Source: Lunularia cruciata
Taxonomy: Eukaryota > Streptophyta > Marchantiopsida > Lunulariales > Lunulariaceae
Reading direction: 5' to 3'
Assembly: GCA_948567375.1 (NCBI GenBank)
Contig: OX419762.1
Span: forward strand, 53,301,034 to 53,365,033
DNA: 64,000 nt
Position 1 is the first letter of the stretch, and every line of letters starts with the position of its first letter. The notes beneath the pieces were generated by a model that was not told the origin of the DNA, searched no databases, and worked only from the letters and a program-made list of their open reading frames with translations. This document shows, one piece after another, positions 11,982-24,613 of this stretch. Position numbers and translations under genes: made by a program.

Positions 11982-12769
11982 TTCTGTCATTTTCATTCAT
12001 ATCCTGTTTTCATTCTTTCGTTCCTCTGAGGTAAGTCTTTCGGCAAGATTGTAAAAACTCTACAAAGGGAAGCCTTTTAGCAGGTCCTTAGAGAGGGTGG
12101 TGGAGTGTCCTCGACGAAGACTAGGAAAGATGAGATCACCCAAAATGCCCACGTTTATATGCACTTCCGCCCTACACAATTGAATATAATAGGGTCGATA
12201 TCCTCTTTTATCTTGTGATTGTGATAAAAACCATGCATGCTAGTTATTCTAAGTATATTGCGTAACGTGTCACTTAGAGGGCTGGTTCGCATTATCTGCA
12301 TTGCGTATCCCTATTAAAATTTTTCACTGAAGTTCGTCCATTCAGAGTTTAATAATGCTTATATTTGTCAACGAATTCGAAGGGAAAGCATCACCTACTG
12401 TAGACCTGGTATGGATGGCCCACATTTTCGTATGTGGATCTGTGCCATGATCAGAAGATGGAAAAGGAACCCTCAAGGCTGCATTCGAAAAATGATTCTG
12501 TCGAAGAATGAGTAAAGTTATACAACACACAAAAAAATTCCGTATGATCTACACGACCCTGTACTAGTCTAGATTATTGCATCATGTCTTCCGGGAGCCC
12601 CAAGTCCCGCTACCGGATAATTTCTAACTTCGAAAATTCCATTTAACTGCCTGGTTCCTAGTGGTACCCATATCTACCGCGTGACGCTCGGAATAGTAGT
12701 CAGACCATACATAGATTGGTCATGTTGTTGCAGGTCGGATGTCTCTCTATCGATGTGGAGTCTATCAAA
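11982..12769. other. Intergenic DNA before the copia element
   Basis: No gene or recognisable motif. It ends with TCAAA at 12765-12769, which I take as the left target-site duplicate of the copia insertion. The right flank after 25053 reads TAAAA, a 4/5 match. Confidence 0.4.
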
Positions 12770-13148
12770 TGTTAAAAATTGTTGTAAATATTGATGCAAA
12801 TCTGCACAGCATATAAGCTTATAAGGAATGCATCAAGATATACAAAGCACTTCTGCCTATTTACTCTTATTGCAAATCTAGTGGCATGAAGTGAGGAATA
12901 AAATACCTGCACGCTGGTAGAGTGTTGCATTCTTGTGCAGTTGTGTCACACATTCTGTCCTGCTGCTGAAGCCTCTTGACTATGCCGCAAACAGCTAGAT
13001 GGAATGAATGGCCTTATCTCTCAAAGGTAAGACCTAAATACTCTAACCCTAATATTGCAGTTGTGTGCTAGGTGTTATGTACAAACCCTAACATCTATAC
13101 ATGCTTATCTATGCCACATGTACTATCATCTGAAATGTACTTTCAACA
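12770..13148 (-). repeat. Copia 3' LTR (left copy)
   Basis: It aligns along its length with 24614-25053. Shared blocks include GACTATGCCG, CCTAAATACTCTAAC, GTGCTAGGTGTTAT and the end (AAATGTAC followed by CAACA). On the minus strand it begins TGTTG. It is shorter than the right copy, partly because the right copy has an internal tandem duplication. Confidence 0.8.
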
Positions 13149-13159
13149 CTCCTACTCAT

Positions 13160-14900
13160 GAAGAAATGGCAGTATTTCAAATTTCTAAACTTATGAAACT
13201 TATATCATGGGAAAGCTTTCATAAATGTATGTACAATTTGATTGTTGGTGTTGATGTAGTTGAAACAGATTTCTTGTTTCTCTTTCTGCTCTCTCACATA
13301 GCGATAATGGATCTCTATGTGCTTGGTTCTCTTGTGGAATTTTGGGTTATACACCAGCTTGATAGCACTTTGATTGTCTATGTCTACATCTACATCTACA
13401 TCCGAGTAGGACCATCTTGTCCAAATTGTAGTTCCTTGAGTGACCTACAAAGCCATACTACTTCTTTGGCAGCTTAACATGCTTCTATGTACTCTGCCTC
13501 TGTGGTAGAAACGACAATGTATTGTTATCATGAGCTACTCCAAGCTAGTGATCCACCATTCATCATGAATATGAAACTACTATGTGAATTTTTATTATCT
13601 AAGTCACTTGCAAAATCAACATCACAATATCAAGTGTATTAGTAGCATCAAAACCTCCACTAAATTCTAATCCATAATCCAAAGTACATTTGAGTCACTT
13701 GAAAATTCTCATTATTTCTTCCCAATGTTGAGATGAAGGATTAGAACTGAACTTTGCTACTATGCTAACATAATAAGCTATGTCAAGTCTTGTACCTATC
13801 ATAACATACATTAAACATCCTCTTGCTCCTTGGTAGGGTGCTCTTATTGGTTCACTTCCTTCCACTTGTAATCTAGCATTTGGATCATGTAGTTATGGCA
13901 ATTGGATATGAATCTCCAAGATTGAATCTATTTATAATTTACTCTACATATCTTTGTTGAGACAATCTGATTTTGAGTTTTTCTCTATCATGAAAAATCT
14001 AAAGTCCTACTTAGCATTTTGCTTCTCCATGTGTAACTTCAAACTCTCTATCAAGTGACCTAACATGGTAGCAATGTAGGATTTATATTTCATACAAATT
14101 AGTCTATTATCTACAAAGATAGTTTAGATTACCCTAAATCCATAATATATACAAGGACCAAAATGTGATGCTTGCAACCCATACCACATTAAGAAGTCAT
14201 CAAACTTCCGGTTCCAATTCCTTGAGACTTGCTTTAAGCCATAAAGACTCTTCAACAATCTGCAAATGCTGTTCTCCTTTCAAGCTTCTATCTATCCTTG
14301 TGGTTGCTCCATGTAAGTTTCCTCATGAAAATCTTCATCAAGAAAAGCTATCTTGATGTCCAATTGAGCTCTCTCCATGTCTTCCGCTGCAACTATTGAA
14401 AGAAAAAATTTGATGGAATCAAACTTGACTATTGAAGCAAAGGTCTACTCATGGTCTAGACTTGTAGCTAAGGAATATTGCTTAGCTAAAAGTCTAGCCT
14501 TATGCCTTGAGACGTTACCGTTAACATCAAGCTTGTTCTATAAACCCACTTATATTTGATTACTTTTCCCCTTCGTGCAATGTTGTTAGCTTCCAAGTCT
14601 TATTCTACTCTAATGACTTGAATTACTCATCCATGGCTTTCACCCATCAAGTGATTGCACTGCATCTTGGCAATGAACAAGATCTGAATCTACATCTCTT
14701 CCTTCAATTGTAGTTGCAACAATGGAAACATAAGATGTCTTATTATAATCCCACTCACCAAGTCTTTGTGGTGGTGGTCTTCTCATTCTCCTATTTCTAC
14801 TATTTTCTCCATCTTGAGTGGTTGAAGCTGAGCTCATTTGCAAATCCGGTTCTTGATTGCATTCACTTTCTTCTTGAAGTGCACACATGGAAGTCTCACT
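13160..14900 (-). pseudogene. Copia reverse transcriptase and RNase H, decayed
   Basis: The minus-strand translation, broken by stops, shows the reverse-transcriptase start (AQLDIKIAFLDEDF) near 14330-14375. The catalytic YVDD region near 14120 reads FVDNR, so one catalytic Asp is replaced by Asn. The MIGTRLDIAY block follows near 13800. The RNase H end (NPKFHKRTKHIEIHYRYVRE) lies near 13300-13360. The peptide at 14640-14888 (EWDYNKTSY) is the linker before the polymerase. Many stops rule out function. Confidence 0.8.
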
Positions 14901-15036
14901 TGGTGATTCCTTTATAGCTTGCTTTGTACACTCCTTAGAAGCTTGTGGAAACTCTCCATCAAATTCTATCTCATCAATGCTCTTTCAGCATTTGCTTGCT
15001 CTTCATCTCTCTCTTGAAGATAATTTGTGTCTAATT

Positions 15037-16283
15037 TTAGCATCTATAATCGTCAAGGATCAGGTTGCTCTTCTCTGAACATGACATCCCAAAATTTACA
15101 TATCTTGTTCTTTTTTTGATCCTATAATCTGAAGCTTTGGATTCTGAACCATCTCCAACAAAAGACATCTCTTGTCCTTTTAGATCAAACTTCTTTCTTT
15201 GACCTTTGGGTGTGTGTACAAAGATTGAGCAGCCAAAAGTTCTCAAATGTATAACTATTGGTTTTGTTCCATGCCAAAGCTTGTAAGGAGTTTTCTCTAA
15301 ATATCTATTGGAAACTCTATTCAAGACATATGTAGCAAGTCTCACTACTTTGTCCACAACTCTCTAGGTAGCTTGCTCAAAAGTAACATGTATCTTACTA
15401 CTTCAAAAAATGTTTTATGATCTCTCTCTCTAAGATACTATTTTGCTAAGGAGTATAAGGAGTATAAGGTGTTATAAGTTCATGGCTAATCCAACACTCT
15501 ACACAAAAACATCAAATTCCTTGCCCATGTATTCCTCTCCTCTATCAGATCATATTTTCTTGATCTTCACTCCACACTCAATTTCTACATATGTGTGAAG
15601 TTGTTTGAAGTAAGAGTGAGTTTTTGATTTCTCTTTGAAGAAAAATACAAATCTGAAACCACTTTTATGATCCTTAGAAAGGAGATAATATCTTGATCCT
15701 CCTATTGAGTTCACATTGATAGTACCACAAACATCATTATGAAAGAACTCTCCAATCTTGTACTTGCCTTCACTATCTCTGGATTTTGCAAAGTGTAATC
15801 TACGTTGCTTTCCTAGAGCATATCCATCACAATAGCAAGATTTTTGACTACCATGCTCTTTTGGTTTCAAACATAGGCACTCTACTAGTATTTCTCTCTC
15901 CATATTATTAATGTATGCAAGATTGAGATCACCAAGTCTTTGGTGCCAAAGTGCAATATCTAACCTTTTTTTTTGGTTTGCTTTTTCTAGCTTCTCACTC
16001 TATCAATTGATTGCAACAATAGAGTTTTCTTGGGAAATGTACCTATATTGGTAACTCTGATCTAAAGCTTGTAGAGCTTTGAGTTGCAAACAACCTCTAT
16101 CACCACTACTCCATCTTTCTCCTTGTAGCAACCCTCTTTGGTGTTGGTGGTTTGGATGCCTTTGTCCATTGCTTGACCAAGGCTGAATAGGTTGTGACTC
16201 AACTCCAAAACATAGAGAACTCCTTTGATGATTGCTTCTTGTCTTCTTACACTAAGCTTACAAGCAATTGGGATGTCTACCAC
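15037..16283 (-). pseudogene. Copia gag-pre-integrase and integrase, decayed
   Basis: Three minus-strand open pieces follow copia order. Piece 16283-16062 contains VLYVLELSHNLFSLGQ (pre-integrase). Piece 15903-15550 contains the integrase core start (HNDVCGTINVNSIGGSRYYL, FKEKSKTHSYFKQL). Piece 15357-15037 contains YVLNRVSNRYLEKTPYKLWHG and TFGCSIFVHTPK, the end of the core and the region after it. Frameshifts and stops separate the pieces. Confidence 0.85.
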
Positions 16284-16329
16284 TCCAACAATCCAAACCT
16301 TTCAATCATGAACAATATAGATGTGCTAG

Positions 16330-16908
16330 TGTAATGTTCTAAGGAAAAGAAAACCCCCAAAAGAAACACAAGGCTTCAACCCTCAATACTTCAATGCCCC
16401 AAAGGAGCACCTTGTCATTATATAGTACAGAGGATCCACTCAAAGGGAGCTCCACCCTTGGATCAGATATATGGATTGGTGACATGTTAGTGAGCTCCAC
16501 TCTTAGATTAGTTGCATGGATGGGTGTCATGTTGATCTTTGTCCTATTTGGTTGGTCAAACAACTTTGACCAAAAAGAATCTTTGGGGAATCTTCTTGTA
16601 GGAAGCTTAGAACAACATGGGCGAGGTACGGTTGGAAATATCTCAACAAGTTGAACATATATATAATCGCGGGGGGGGGGGGGGGGGAGGGAGGTAGATC
16701 TCTCAATTTTCAAGACCTAATTCATTCATTTAGACTTACAAAATTGGCTTAGTTCTCAAGGTATTTTTGACATCTACCTTATTAGTGGAAGTACTCTTTT
16801 GGTGAAACCTCTATCTGATCTACTTAGACTGTCATATCTAACATCCTTCCAAATATTACCAAGCCAATTTCTACTTCTAGATAAATATGTCTAGCTAATG
16901 GTGTTATA
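16330..16908 (-). repeat. Solo gypsy LTR inserted in the copia element
   Basis: It resembles, in reverse orientation, the LTRs of the chromovirus at 17484-24086. It starts TGTAATG at 16330, carries the GGGAGCTCCACC and GGAGCACCTT blocks, and ends GGTGTTATA. Direct repeats GCTAG at 16325-16329 and 16909-16913 are a perfect 5-bp target-site duplication. No internal region is present, so it is a solo LTR left by recombination between two LTRs. It contains a run of 17 G. Confidence 0.85.
16671..16687 (+). repeat. Homopolymer run of 17 G
   Basis: Seventeen consecutive G followed by AGGGAGG, inside the solo LTR. It is unusual in this AT-rich setting. It could form a G-quadruplex, and it is also a place where assembly length may be unreliable. 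Confidence 0.9.
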
Positions 16909-17065
16909 GCTAGGTTCCTTCTTCAATCTTCTTGAAATCTTTGAACCATTCTCATCTATTGGCTTGTGCTCTAAAGCTCCTCCATCAAAATACCAAACAT
17001 CATTGTCTAGATTATTGATACTTGTGGCAATGCTCAAACTAAAAGGAATGAAATACTTGGTGTCA

Positions 17066-17483
17066 TTAGAGCATTGGGTTGACTTCTAAGATTAGCCGCA
17101 TTGTGCAACTTCTCCTTAGGAGGTTATGCTCACTTCTACATTCTCTTGCCGAGTGCTCCTTCTTTTTGCATTTTTTGTAGCTAGTTCTCTTGTTCAAGTC
17201 AAAGATGCTGGTCTTCTTTTGAGTCTCGCCCATTATTATTACCACTAATGCTTCTTCTATAGGCAACAAAAAAAGCTCTCTTCTTCCTCCTCACCACATC
17301 TACTTAGGGTTTCTTCCTTGAGCAATCTTGCAATGAGTCCCTTGATGGTTTTTTACTCCTCATTTACATTATCCCATGTGGCTATTATATCGCAATAAGC
17401 TTGTGGCAAACTATAAATAATCTTGGTGATAATTGAGGAATCATCTATTCTAACACCAAGGTTACTCAACTAACTAACAAGAG
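17066..17483 (-). pseudogene. Copia gag, distal part with zinc knuckle
   Basis: The minus-strand translation near 17300-17470 reads LGVRIDDSSIITKIIYSLP and IATWDNVNEE, typical of the copia gag (UBN2-like) domain. The zinc knuckle near 17150-17190 reads YKKCKKKEHSAREC; its first Cys is replaced by Tyr. The gag reading stops abruptly at 17483, where the chromovirus is inserted, and resumes at 24087. Confidence 0.8.
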
Positions 17484-18234
17484 TGTAATACCAAGAGCTA
17501 GCCACATGATCTAGATGTGAAATTTGGTTTGGTAACATCTGGAATGATGTTATACATGATGGTCAAAATAGATTAGAAAGAAGTATCACCAAAAGGGTAC
17601 TTCTACTAATAGGGTAGAAACCAAAATAGACTTGAAGAACTTAGAACCAATAGTTAGACATATGATTTAAAGGTAAGAATTAGTTTGGTAACATTTGGAA
17701 GGATGTTCACATGATGGACTAAATAGATCAAAAAGAGGTATTACCAAAAGGGGACTTCTACTAATAGAGTAGAACCAAAATATGCCTGAAATCTTTGAAG
17801 GCAATTTTGGAGGCCTAAACGGATGAATTAGGCCTTGAAAATGTGTGCATCTTCCCCAACAATGGATAGATTGGCCATCCCTTTGCCTTACTCTGACTTA
17901 TAGAGAGCTTTCTAATGGTACCTCACCCACATGATTATGAGATTCCTACAAGAAGATTCCCTAAAAGATTCTCTTTGGTCAAAGGTTGTTTGACCAACTA
18001 GATAGGACTAGGAGTGACATGTCACCCATCCAAGTATGTAATCCAAGGGCGGAGCCTACTGACATCTCACCTATCTGTGTGCCTAATCCTAAGGTGGAGC
18101 TTCCTTGGAGGAGATCTTCTTTTTCTATATAATAAAGAGAAGGTGCTCCTTTGGGGCATCGAAGGATTGAGTGTGAAATCGTGTGTTTCTCATGGTGTGT
18201 TGCTTCTCAGGTCTCAAATCCTCAGAGCATTACA
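17484..18234 (+). repeat. Element 1 5' LTR
   Basis: Begins TGTAATACCAAGAGCTAGCC, identical to the start of the 3' LTR, and ends AGAGCATTACA. It aligns with 23363-24086 throughout, with scattered substitutions and small indels. TATATAATAAAG at 18126-18137 is a plausible LTR TATA box. Confidence 0.9.
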
Positions 18235-18829
18235 ATGGTATCAGAGTAGACGTTGTCATCCAAGAGAGCGGATCACCCCTCTTGGGAAGAACATGGACTA
18301 TTGAGCCTGAGTCATTTTGAGAAGAGTCATCCTAGTGTAATTGGTAGATTAGGAGTGCTAGAGGGAGGATAGAATGGAGGCTCCAAGAGGACAATATCCA
18401 ATACCTTGCTTTTGATTCTTGAATCCATTCCACATCAAGATTATGTACATTTAGCGTGAGCAAGTGAGAATGTATCTGGTTTTTCACTTTGGAACATAGT
18501 TCATGGATATAGTGATAAATTTGCCAAACCTAGTGATTTTGCCTATAGTGATTTACAATAGAGAGTGGGATTTGACAATCTACATTTTGTTGTGATGGAT
18601 TTGATGTCCCAAATCCTTTCCCTTTTAACACTCAAGTAGAAATTTGTTATGTAGTGAGACCAAAAGTGATGTTTGGAGATTTCATGGTCACAAATTTTGG
18701 TGAGGAATATTATCACTGAGTGGTAGCTTTGGAGGTCCCAATGGTAGTTTTGATAGTTTGTGCGCCTTCCAGAGTGATCATGTTAACTCTTTATTGAAGT
18801 AAACAATAGCAATTGAGTATTACAAAAAC

Positions 18830-19900
18830 CATGGATCCACAGATGTAGGAGATGGTGCAAGGAATGCAGGGGATGTTGAACAAATTTCAAGAGATTAAGA
18901 TGACCATGGAGGCATTACAAGGTCAATTGTAGACCCTCATGAATGATCAAGCAATGCAAGAAGAAGAGCCATCTCAAAACCCAATACTTGCGATCAAAGT
19001 ACTTGGAGAGGCACTTGTGCTTACAAACCCGATCAACGATGAAGCCACATTGCTACTTCAGATGAAGAAGACATGCAACATTGAGCCTTACAAGGGGTAG
19101 CATATGATGCATACGTTGGGAGTAGTGGATGATTGGATCTCATGAATGAATCGATATTTCCAATTGTTCTCAATAGAGGTCACCAAGCATGTTGCAGGCG
19201 TGTTTGCATGTGGGTACTTGACCGATAAAGCCCTCACATGGTATGATGCTTGGGAACAATCCATGTTGGAAGAGAGAAGGGAGGTCACGTGGACAACAAT
19301 GCAAGAAGGATTATTGAAGAATTTCTAGTTGGTGGATTCCACGCAAATGGCTCGGATCCGACTATGGGGATTGAAATAGAAGAATAACGTACAAGAGTAT
19401 GTGGAGGCATTTCTGGATCTACAAGTTGCAATAACCGACATGAGTCCAACAGTGGCTCTCAAAAATTTCAAACAAGGGTTGAAGGAGCGGATTTGCCAAG
19501 AAGTCATGGTTCAAAATCCTTGTATGGTATTTGAAGCCATTGCTTGTGCGTAGAGAATAGCAAGAGCATTGGGTGGAGGTGAAGGAGTAGTTCCACCTCA
19601 ACATTATTGGGCAAAAATGCTACATATGGGTGGACAAGTACCGATAGAATTGGGCAACCTTTGGTTTTGAGACCGAGGAGCACGACCGCTTCAAGGAGAG
19701 CGGGGATGGGTAGAAGAATGGAGAGATGGAGTCCCACAAGGAGAAGGAACTTGAGGAGAACAATGCCATTGTTACAATTGTGGCCATATTGGGCACATAT
19801 GTATCAACTGTCATGCTCATCTCTCTAGAGGCCCTCGGCCTTCATACATACAATCTTTGAACAACATGGAGAGACGGACTGAAGAGGAAGAGGTCAAAAT
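18830..19900 (+). pseudogene. Element 1 gag, broken
   Basis: Begins near MDPQM at about 18831 and is interrupted by several stops. The core MNRYFQLFSIEVTKHVAGVF and ALTWYDAWEQSM at 19146-19260 is the retrotransposon gag domain. A CCHC zinc knuckle (CYNCGHIGHICINC) lies near 19766-19807. Gag packages the genomic RNA and forms the particle; this copy cannot be translated through. Confidence 0.85.
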
Positions 19901-19979
19901 CACTTTGGAAAATGAAGATCGCCATTAAATTTACCTTGCGGCCTTATTGGCTCAAAAAGGAAGCAAAAAATCAGGGGAA

Positions 19980-22900
19980 GGAAGAAGATGAGAGCGCAAA
20001 GGTCTCAAAAGGCAACCTCACAATTGATTGTTGTGAATGGAGTCCTAGAAGGCAATCAAGTGAGAATATTAATAGATTTAGGAGCAATAGAGAATTTCTT
20101 TTCTTGCTCTATTGCAGTAAGATTGGGAATAAATCTAGAGAGAGATGAGAGCAAAGAAGAAGAGCTATATAATGGGCAAACAAAGAGGATTGAATCATTA
20201 CCTAGATAGGTAATGCCCTCTGTAGGAGAATATCAAGAAGCAATTGAATGGTGAGTGATACAATTAGCTTGTTATGATGCAATTTTAGGCATACCATGGA
20301 TGGAGCATTACAACCCTATGGTAGATTGGAGGAAGAAAATAGTGAGAACCCACAAATGGTAGATCAATGTGGTTAAAGAAAAATCACATAGGCAAGAATT
20401 GGCTCTCTATGTCATAAGGACAACAACTATCTATAAGACCAATAGATGTTTCATGGGTCTAATAAGAGAAGTCCAAAGTGTACAACTCAATGGACAAATT
20501 CTTGAGAAATTGAAGGATGCGGTAAATGAATTTCAAGATGTCTTTCTTGATGATCTACCTACAGGATTACCACCAAAAAGGAGAGTAGATCATAAAATTG
20601 AGACACTCTTGGGGAAGACACCTCCTTGTAAGGCCCCATATCCCCTATCACCTCATGAGTTGGAGGAGTGTAAGAATCAAATTGAAGATATGCTACAAAA
20701 AGGGTTCATCCAACCCAACGTATCACCATATGTGGCTCCTATCTTGTTTGTGAAGAAGAAGGACGGTACAATGCACATGTACATTGACTATTGGGGTCTC
20801 AATCAACAAACAATGAATAACAAATACCCCTTACCTCGCATGGATGACCTGTTTGATCAACTCAATGGAGCAAGACATTTCACCAAACTGGACTTGCAGA
20901 GTGATTACAATCAAATCTAAATTGCAGAGGAAGATGTGTACAAAATTGCCTTTTGAATCATGTATATGGCCACTTTGAGTATCACGTGATGCCTTTTGGC
21001 CTCACTAATACACTGGCGACATTGAGTCTAATACCAATATGAGTCTAATGAATGAAATATTTCATCCATATTTGGATAAGTATGTTATTTTCTTCCTAGA
21101 TGACATCTTAATATACATTAGCACAATGATAGAAAACAAACAACATCTATGAGAAGCCTTCCAGATTCTAAGACAAAATTGATTGTATGCCAAACTCTCA
21201 AAGTGCAAGTTTGGCAAGTTTGAAGTAGACTACTTAGGGCATAGAGTAAGTGCAAAGGGTATTCAAGTATTGATAGATAAAATAGAGGTCATTCAAAAAA
21301 TGGTGTGCCTCAGAAGATCGAACTCAACTCAAGAGCTCCTTGGGGTTGACGGGATTCTATTATCAATTTATCAAGGATTTCTCCAAGGTTGCACAACCTT
21401 CAACAACACTACTTGGCAACGGGAAGAAGTGGACGTAGAGAATTGCACAAGAGTTGGCATTTCAAGAATTGAAAGCCACCTTGCTACATGCACCAATCTT
21501 GAAGTGGTATGACCTTAAACGTCAAGCGTAGCAATAGGAGCAGTCCTACAACAAGAGTGGCATGATGGATGGCATCCAATTGCATATTTCTCTCAAAAGT
21601 TGTTACCAATAGAGCACAACTATCACACCATAGAATGAGAAGAGCTGGCCATTGTCCTTGCAACCAAGCATTGGAAGCACTATTTGGGTGAGAAGGTATT
21701 TGTAGTAGAGACAAACCACAAACCTCTAGTCTACCTCAAGACGCAGAAAGATCTTTTGCCCATTGCCAGATTCGATGGGACAGAGTGACAACAATGCTTC
21801 ATCATGACAAGCACCTACATGGAAGGTAAGAAGCAACTTGTAGAGGCATTCACCCGCATGCTGATGGCAAACAATTTGGTGGTAAAGGCTAAGATTAACT
21901 TTGAATTTTGGCCAGAAATTTTGGCTGCTATAAAAATTGATCCATAGATTGTAGGAGTGCAATCATCCAAAGGCATCACCAACACCTAAGGACTCACCTT
22001 TTGTGATGGCAGATTATAGATCCCAAATGTTCCAGAATTACGCACCATCATTCTAGTAAAATGTCATGATTCGGCCATTGCAAGTCATGTCGGAGTGAAC
22101 AAGACCTTGGATGCAATCCAACGCCATTACTATTGGCCCAAGATGAGCAACAACACATGATGAACTATGTGTGCAGCTGCCTACTTTGTCAACATAACAA
22201 AGCTTCTAATCAAGCTCATGCAGTGCTCCTTCAACCTCTCCCCACTCCTACACAACATAGGAAACAAGTGAATATGGATCTCGTGTGTGAATTACCCAAG
22301 ACCACCTCAGGGTTTGACTCCATCATGGTCTTTGTGGACCGGCTCAACAAAATGATTCATGCAGACCCTACCACCAGGGATGTAACCGCTCTGCAACTAG
22401 CTCAATTATACTTAAATGCAGTCTTCTCTCACCATGGCTTGTCTCGAGTACTCATCACCAATAGAGGCACTCAATTCACCAGTTTGTTTTGGCAAACACT
22501 CTTTGGTTTCTTCAAACGAGTTGAACATGTCCACAACTTACCACCTCCAAACAGATGGACAAACAGAGCGAGCTAATTGCACTATTGAAGACATGCTACA
22601 CAACTTCACCTTAGAGGAGCAAGAGAGGTGGGACACCCTACTCCCATTGGTGGAATTTGCTTACAATAATTTGGTGAATGCATCCACCCATGTCACTCCA
22701 ATCTTCCTCATGTATGGTGAGCATCCCTTCATACCTTCTAGCTTGATGAAGATCCGTCCGGTGGCTACCAAGGTTGACGCAATCAACACATTTGTTTTTA
22801 GAATCCAACAAAGTGTGAGGCGCGCCAAACACAAATTGCAGATTGCATAAAATTGACAGAAGTAGAATGCTGATGCATACCATAGGCACATGGAGTTCAA

Positions 22901-23345
22901 TGTTGGGGGATCAAGTGTGGCTGTGTACAACCAACCTCACACTCGTTGGCCCTCATAAGCTCAAAACTCATTTTATTGGGCCTTTTTCTATTCTTCATTG
23001 AGTCGGCGCTGTGGCCTATCACCTCGAGCTACCACCACACATGAAGATCCATCCAGTGTTCCATGTTTCCCTACTACGTAGATATAATCCTTGATTGGAC
23101 CCTTTTCATTCCACAAAAGACATTCAACCTTGTCTGACACTCATTGATGGCACAAAGGAATATGAAGTGGAGCATATTCTCCAAAAATGCATACGTGGTA
23201 CTCGCCATCTGCGGGTGGACTATCTAGTATAATGGAAAATTTACCCCCTCTATGAAACAACCTAGGTGCCCACAACCAATTTGACACATACACCGGTGTT
23301 GGTGCAAGCATTTGAGCAACAGTTGCACAACGAGGATGTTGTATC
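19980..23345 (+). pseudogene. Element 1 pol with chromodomain, broken
   Basis: The aspartic protease near 20060-20120 reads ILIDLGAIENFFS, with the catalytic Asp-Ser-Gly changed to DLG. Reverse transcriptase spans about 20510-21180 and keeps FLDDILIY. RNase H follows near 21500-21750. In the integrase (22133-22850), the second catalytic acidic position is Asn (ITNRGTQF), while the Glu-bearing stretch is present. The chromodomain is recognisable at about 23155-23335 (EYEVEHILQKCIRGTRHL). Frameshifts occur, for example near 22540. Confidence 0.88.
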
Positions 23346-23362
23346 TTAAAAGGAAGGATGTT

Positions 23363-24086
23363 TGTAATACCAAGAGCTAGCCACATGATCTAGATGTGAA
23401 ATTTGGTTTGGTAACATCTGGAATGGTTATATATGATGGTCAAAATAGATCAGATAGAAGTATCACCAAAAAGGTACTTCTACTAATAGGGCAGAAACCA
23501 AAATAGACTTGAAAACCTTAGAATCAATAGCTAGACATATGATTTAAAGGTGAAAATTGGTTTGGTAACATCTAGAAGGATGTTCACATGATGGACTGAA
23601 TAGATTTGAAAGAGGTATCACCAAAAGGGGACTTCCTCTAATAGAGTAGGAACCGAAATATGACTGAAATCTTTGAAGGCAATTTTGGAGGCCTAAACAA
23701 ATGAATTAGGCCTAAAAATGTGCAGATTCCCCTCCTAATGGACAAGAGGCTGGCCATCCCATTGCCTTGCTTTGTCTCGTCAAGAACTTTCCAATGGTAC
23801 CTCACCCATGTGATTCTGAGATTCTTATAGGAAGATTCCCTCCAGTCAAAGCTTATTGACCAACCAGATAAGACCAAGACCAACATGTCACCCATCCAAG
23901 TAAGTAATCCAAGGGCGGAGCTTGCTGACATGTCATCTATCTTTGTGCATAATCCTAGGGTGGAGCTTCCTTGAAGGAGATCCTCTTTGTCTATATAATA
24001 AAGAGAAGGTGCTCCTTTGGAGTATCGGAGGTTTGAGTGTGAGATCGTGTGTTTCTTCTTAGGTCTCATATCCTTGGAGCATTACA
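23363..24086 (+). repeat. Element 1 3' LTR
   Basis: Same start and end as the 5' LTR. It lies directly after the polypurine tract at about 23348-23360. The right flank resumes copia gag-leader sequence. Confidence 0.9.
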
Positions 24087-24598
24087 TAGAGTCTACTTGG
24101 CTAATAAAACCCACTATCTATTCTATTCTATTGGTTTCATATGTAATTGAAAAAATCTTTGTTGAAGAACGTGCTTATTCTTTGAAGCACATTGTTCATG
24201 TGCCATAATCAATCTACTCCACATTTGGATTATGGTTTTACAATTGATCAGTCTCTATAAATACTTCTCTTCTATGGTTGCATAGATGTTCATTTTTGCA
24301 ACATCTTTCTTGGTCGGCCAATTGGTCTCTCCTCTGTCCGCTATGGCTTCTTCTATAATCTATCCCGTTAACTATCCATGTAAGTTTTTTTTGACTTGCA
24401 GACAATCATTATCTAGAAGTTCCAAATCAAGAACTTATCTCCATTAAATTGACTAATGTATGCTATATTTCTTACATCTCTACTTGCTTTCACTATATCC
24501 CAATCTATTCCCTGAAAGATCTCGTCTAGTGTCCCATTCTCTCCGAAATAATACAACAACAATGATTGTCCATCACCCTTGACGTGTCGGGAAACATG
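24087..24598 (-). pseudogene. Copia gag, proximal part and leader
   Basis: On the minus strand, 24110-24210 reads HVLQQRFFQLHMKPIE with stops. That matches the segment normally just before the LGVRIDD block now at 17470, and so shows that the chromovirus interrupted one gag. Closer to the LTR the sequence is too decayed to read a gag start. Confidence 0.6.
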
Positions 24599-24610
24599 GG
24601 GCCTATAACC
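24599..24610 (-). other. Copia primer-binding site, half-tRNA type
   Basis: Three bases inside the 5' LTR the minus strand reads GGTTATAGGCCC. This matches 11 of 12 bases of GGTTATGGGCCC, the complement of the anticodon arm of initiator tRNA-Met. The usual 3'-end primer site TGGTATCAGAGC is absent here. Copia of Drosophila and some plant, algal and yeast elements (Osser, Ty5) are known to prime from such a tRNA fragment. Confidence 0.55.
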
Positions 24611-24613
24611 TAT

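Larger units (their letters stand above)
17484..24086 (+). mobile_element. Ty3/gypsy chromovirus (element 1), complete but decayed
   Basis: A plus-strand element nested in the copia gag. LTRs are 17484-18234 and 23363-24086, both TG...CA. A primer-binding site complementary to the 3' end of initiator tRNA-Met (TGGTATCAGAGT) follows the 5' LTR at 18236-18247. The polypurine tract AAAGGAAGGATG precedes the 3' LTR. Order: gag with CCHC knuckle, protease, reverse transcriptase, RNase H, integrase, chromodomain. Flanking pentamers AAGAG (17479-17483) and TAGAG (24087-24091) match at four of five bases. Many stops and frameshifts make it non-autonomous. Confidence 0.92.

Noticed and set aside
23638-24069. 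Minus-strand open frame of 143 codons
   Set aside because: Lies wholly inside the 3' LTR of element 1, has a matching shadow in the solo LTR, and encodes nothing recognisable.
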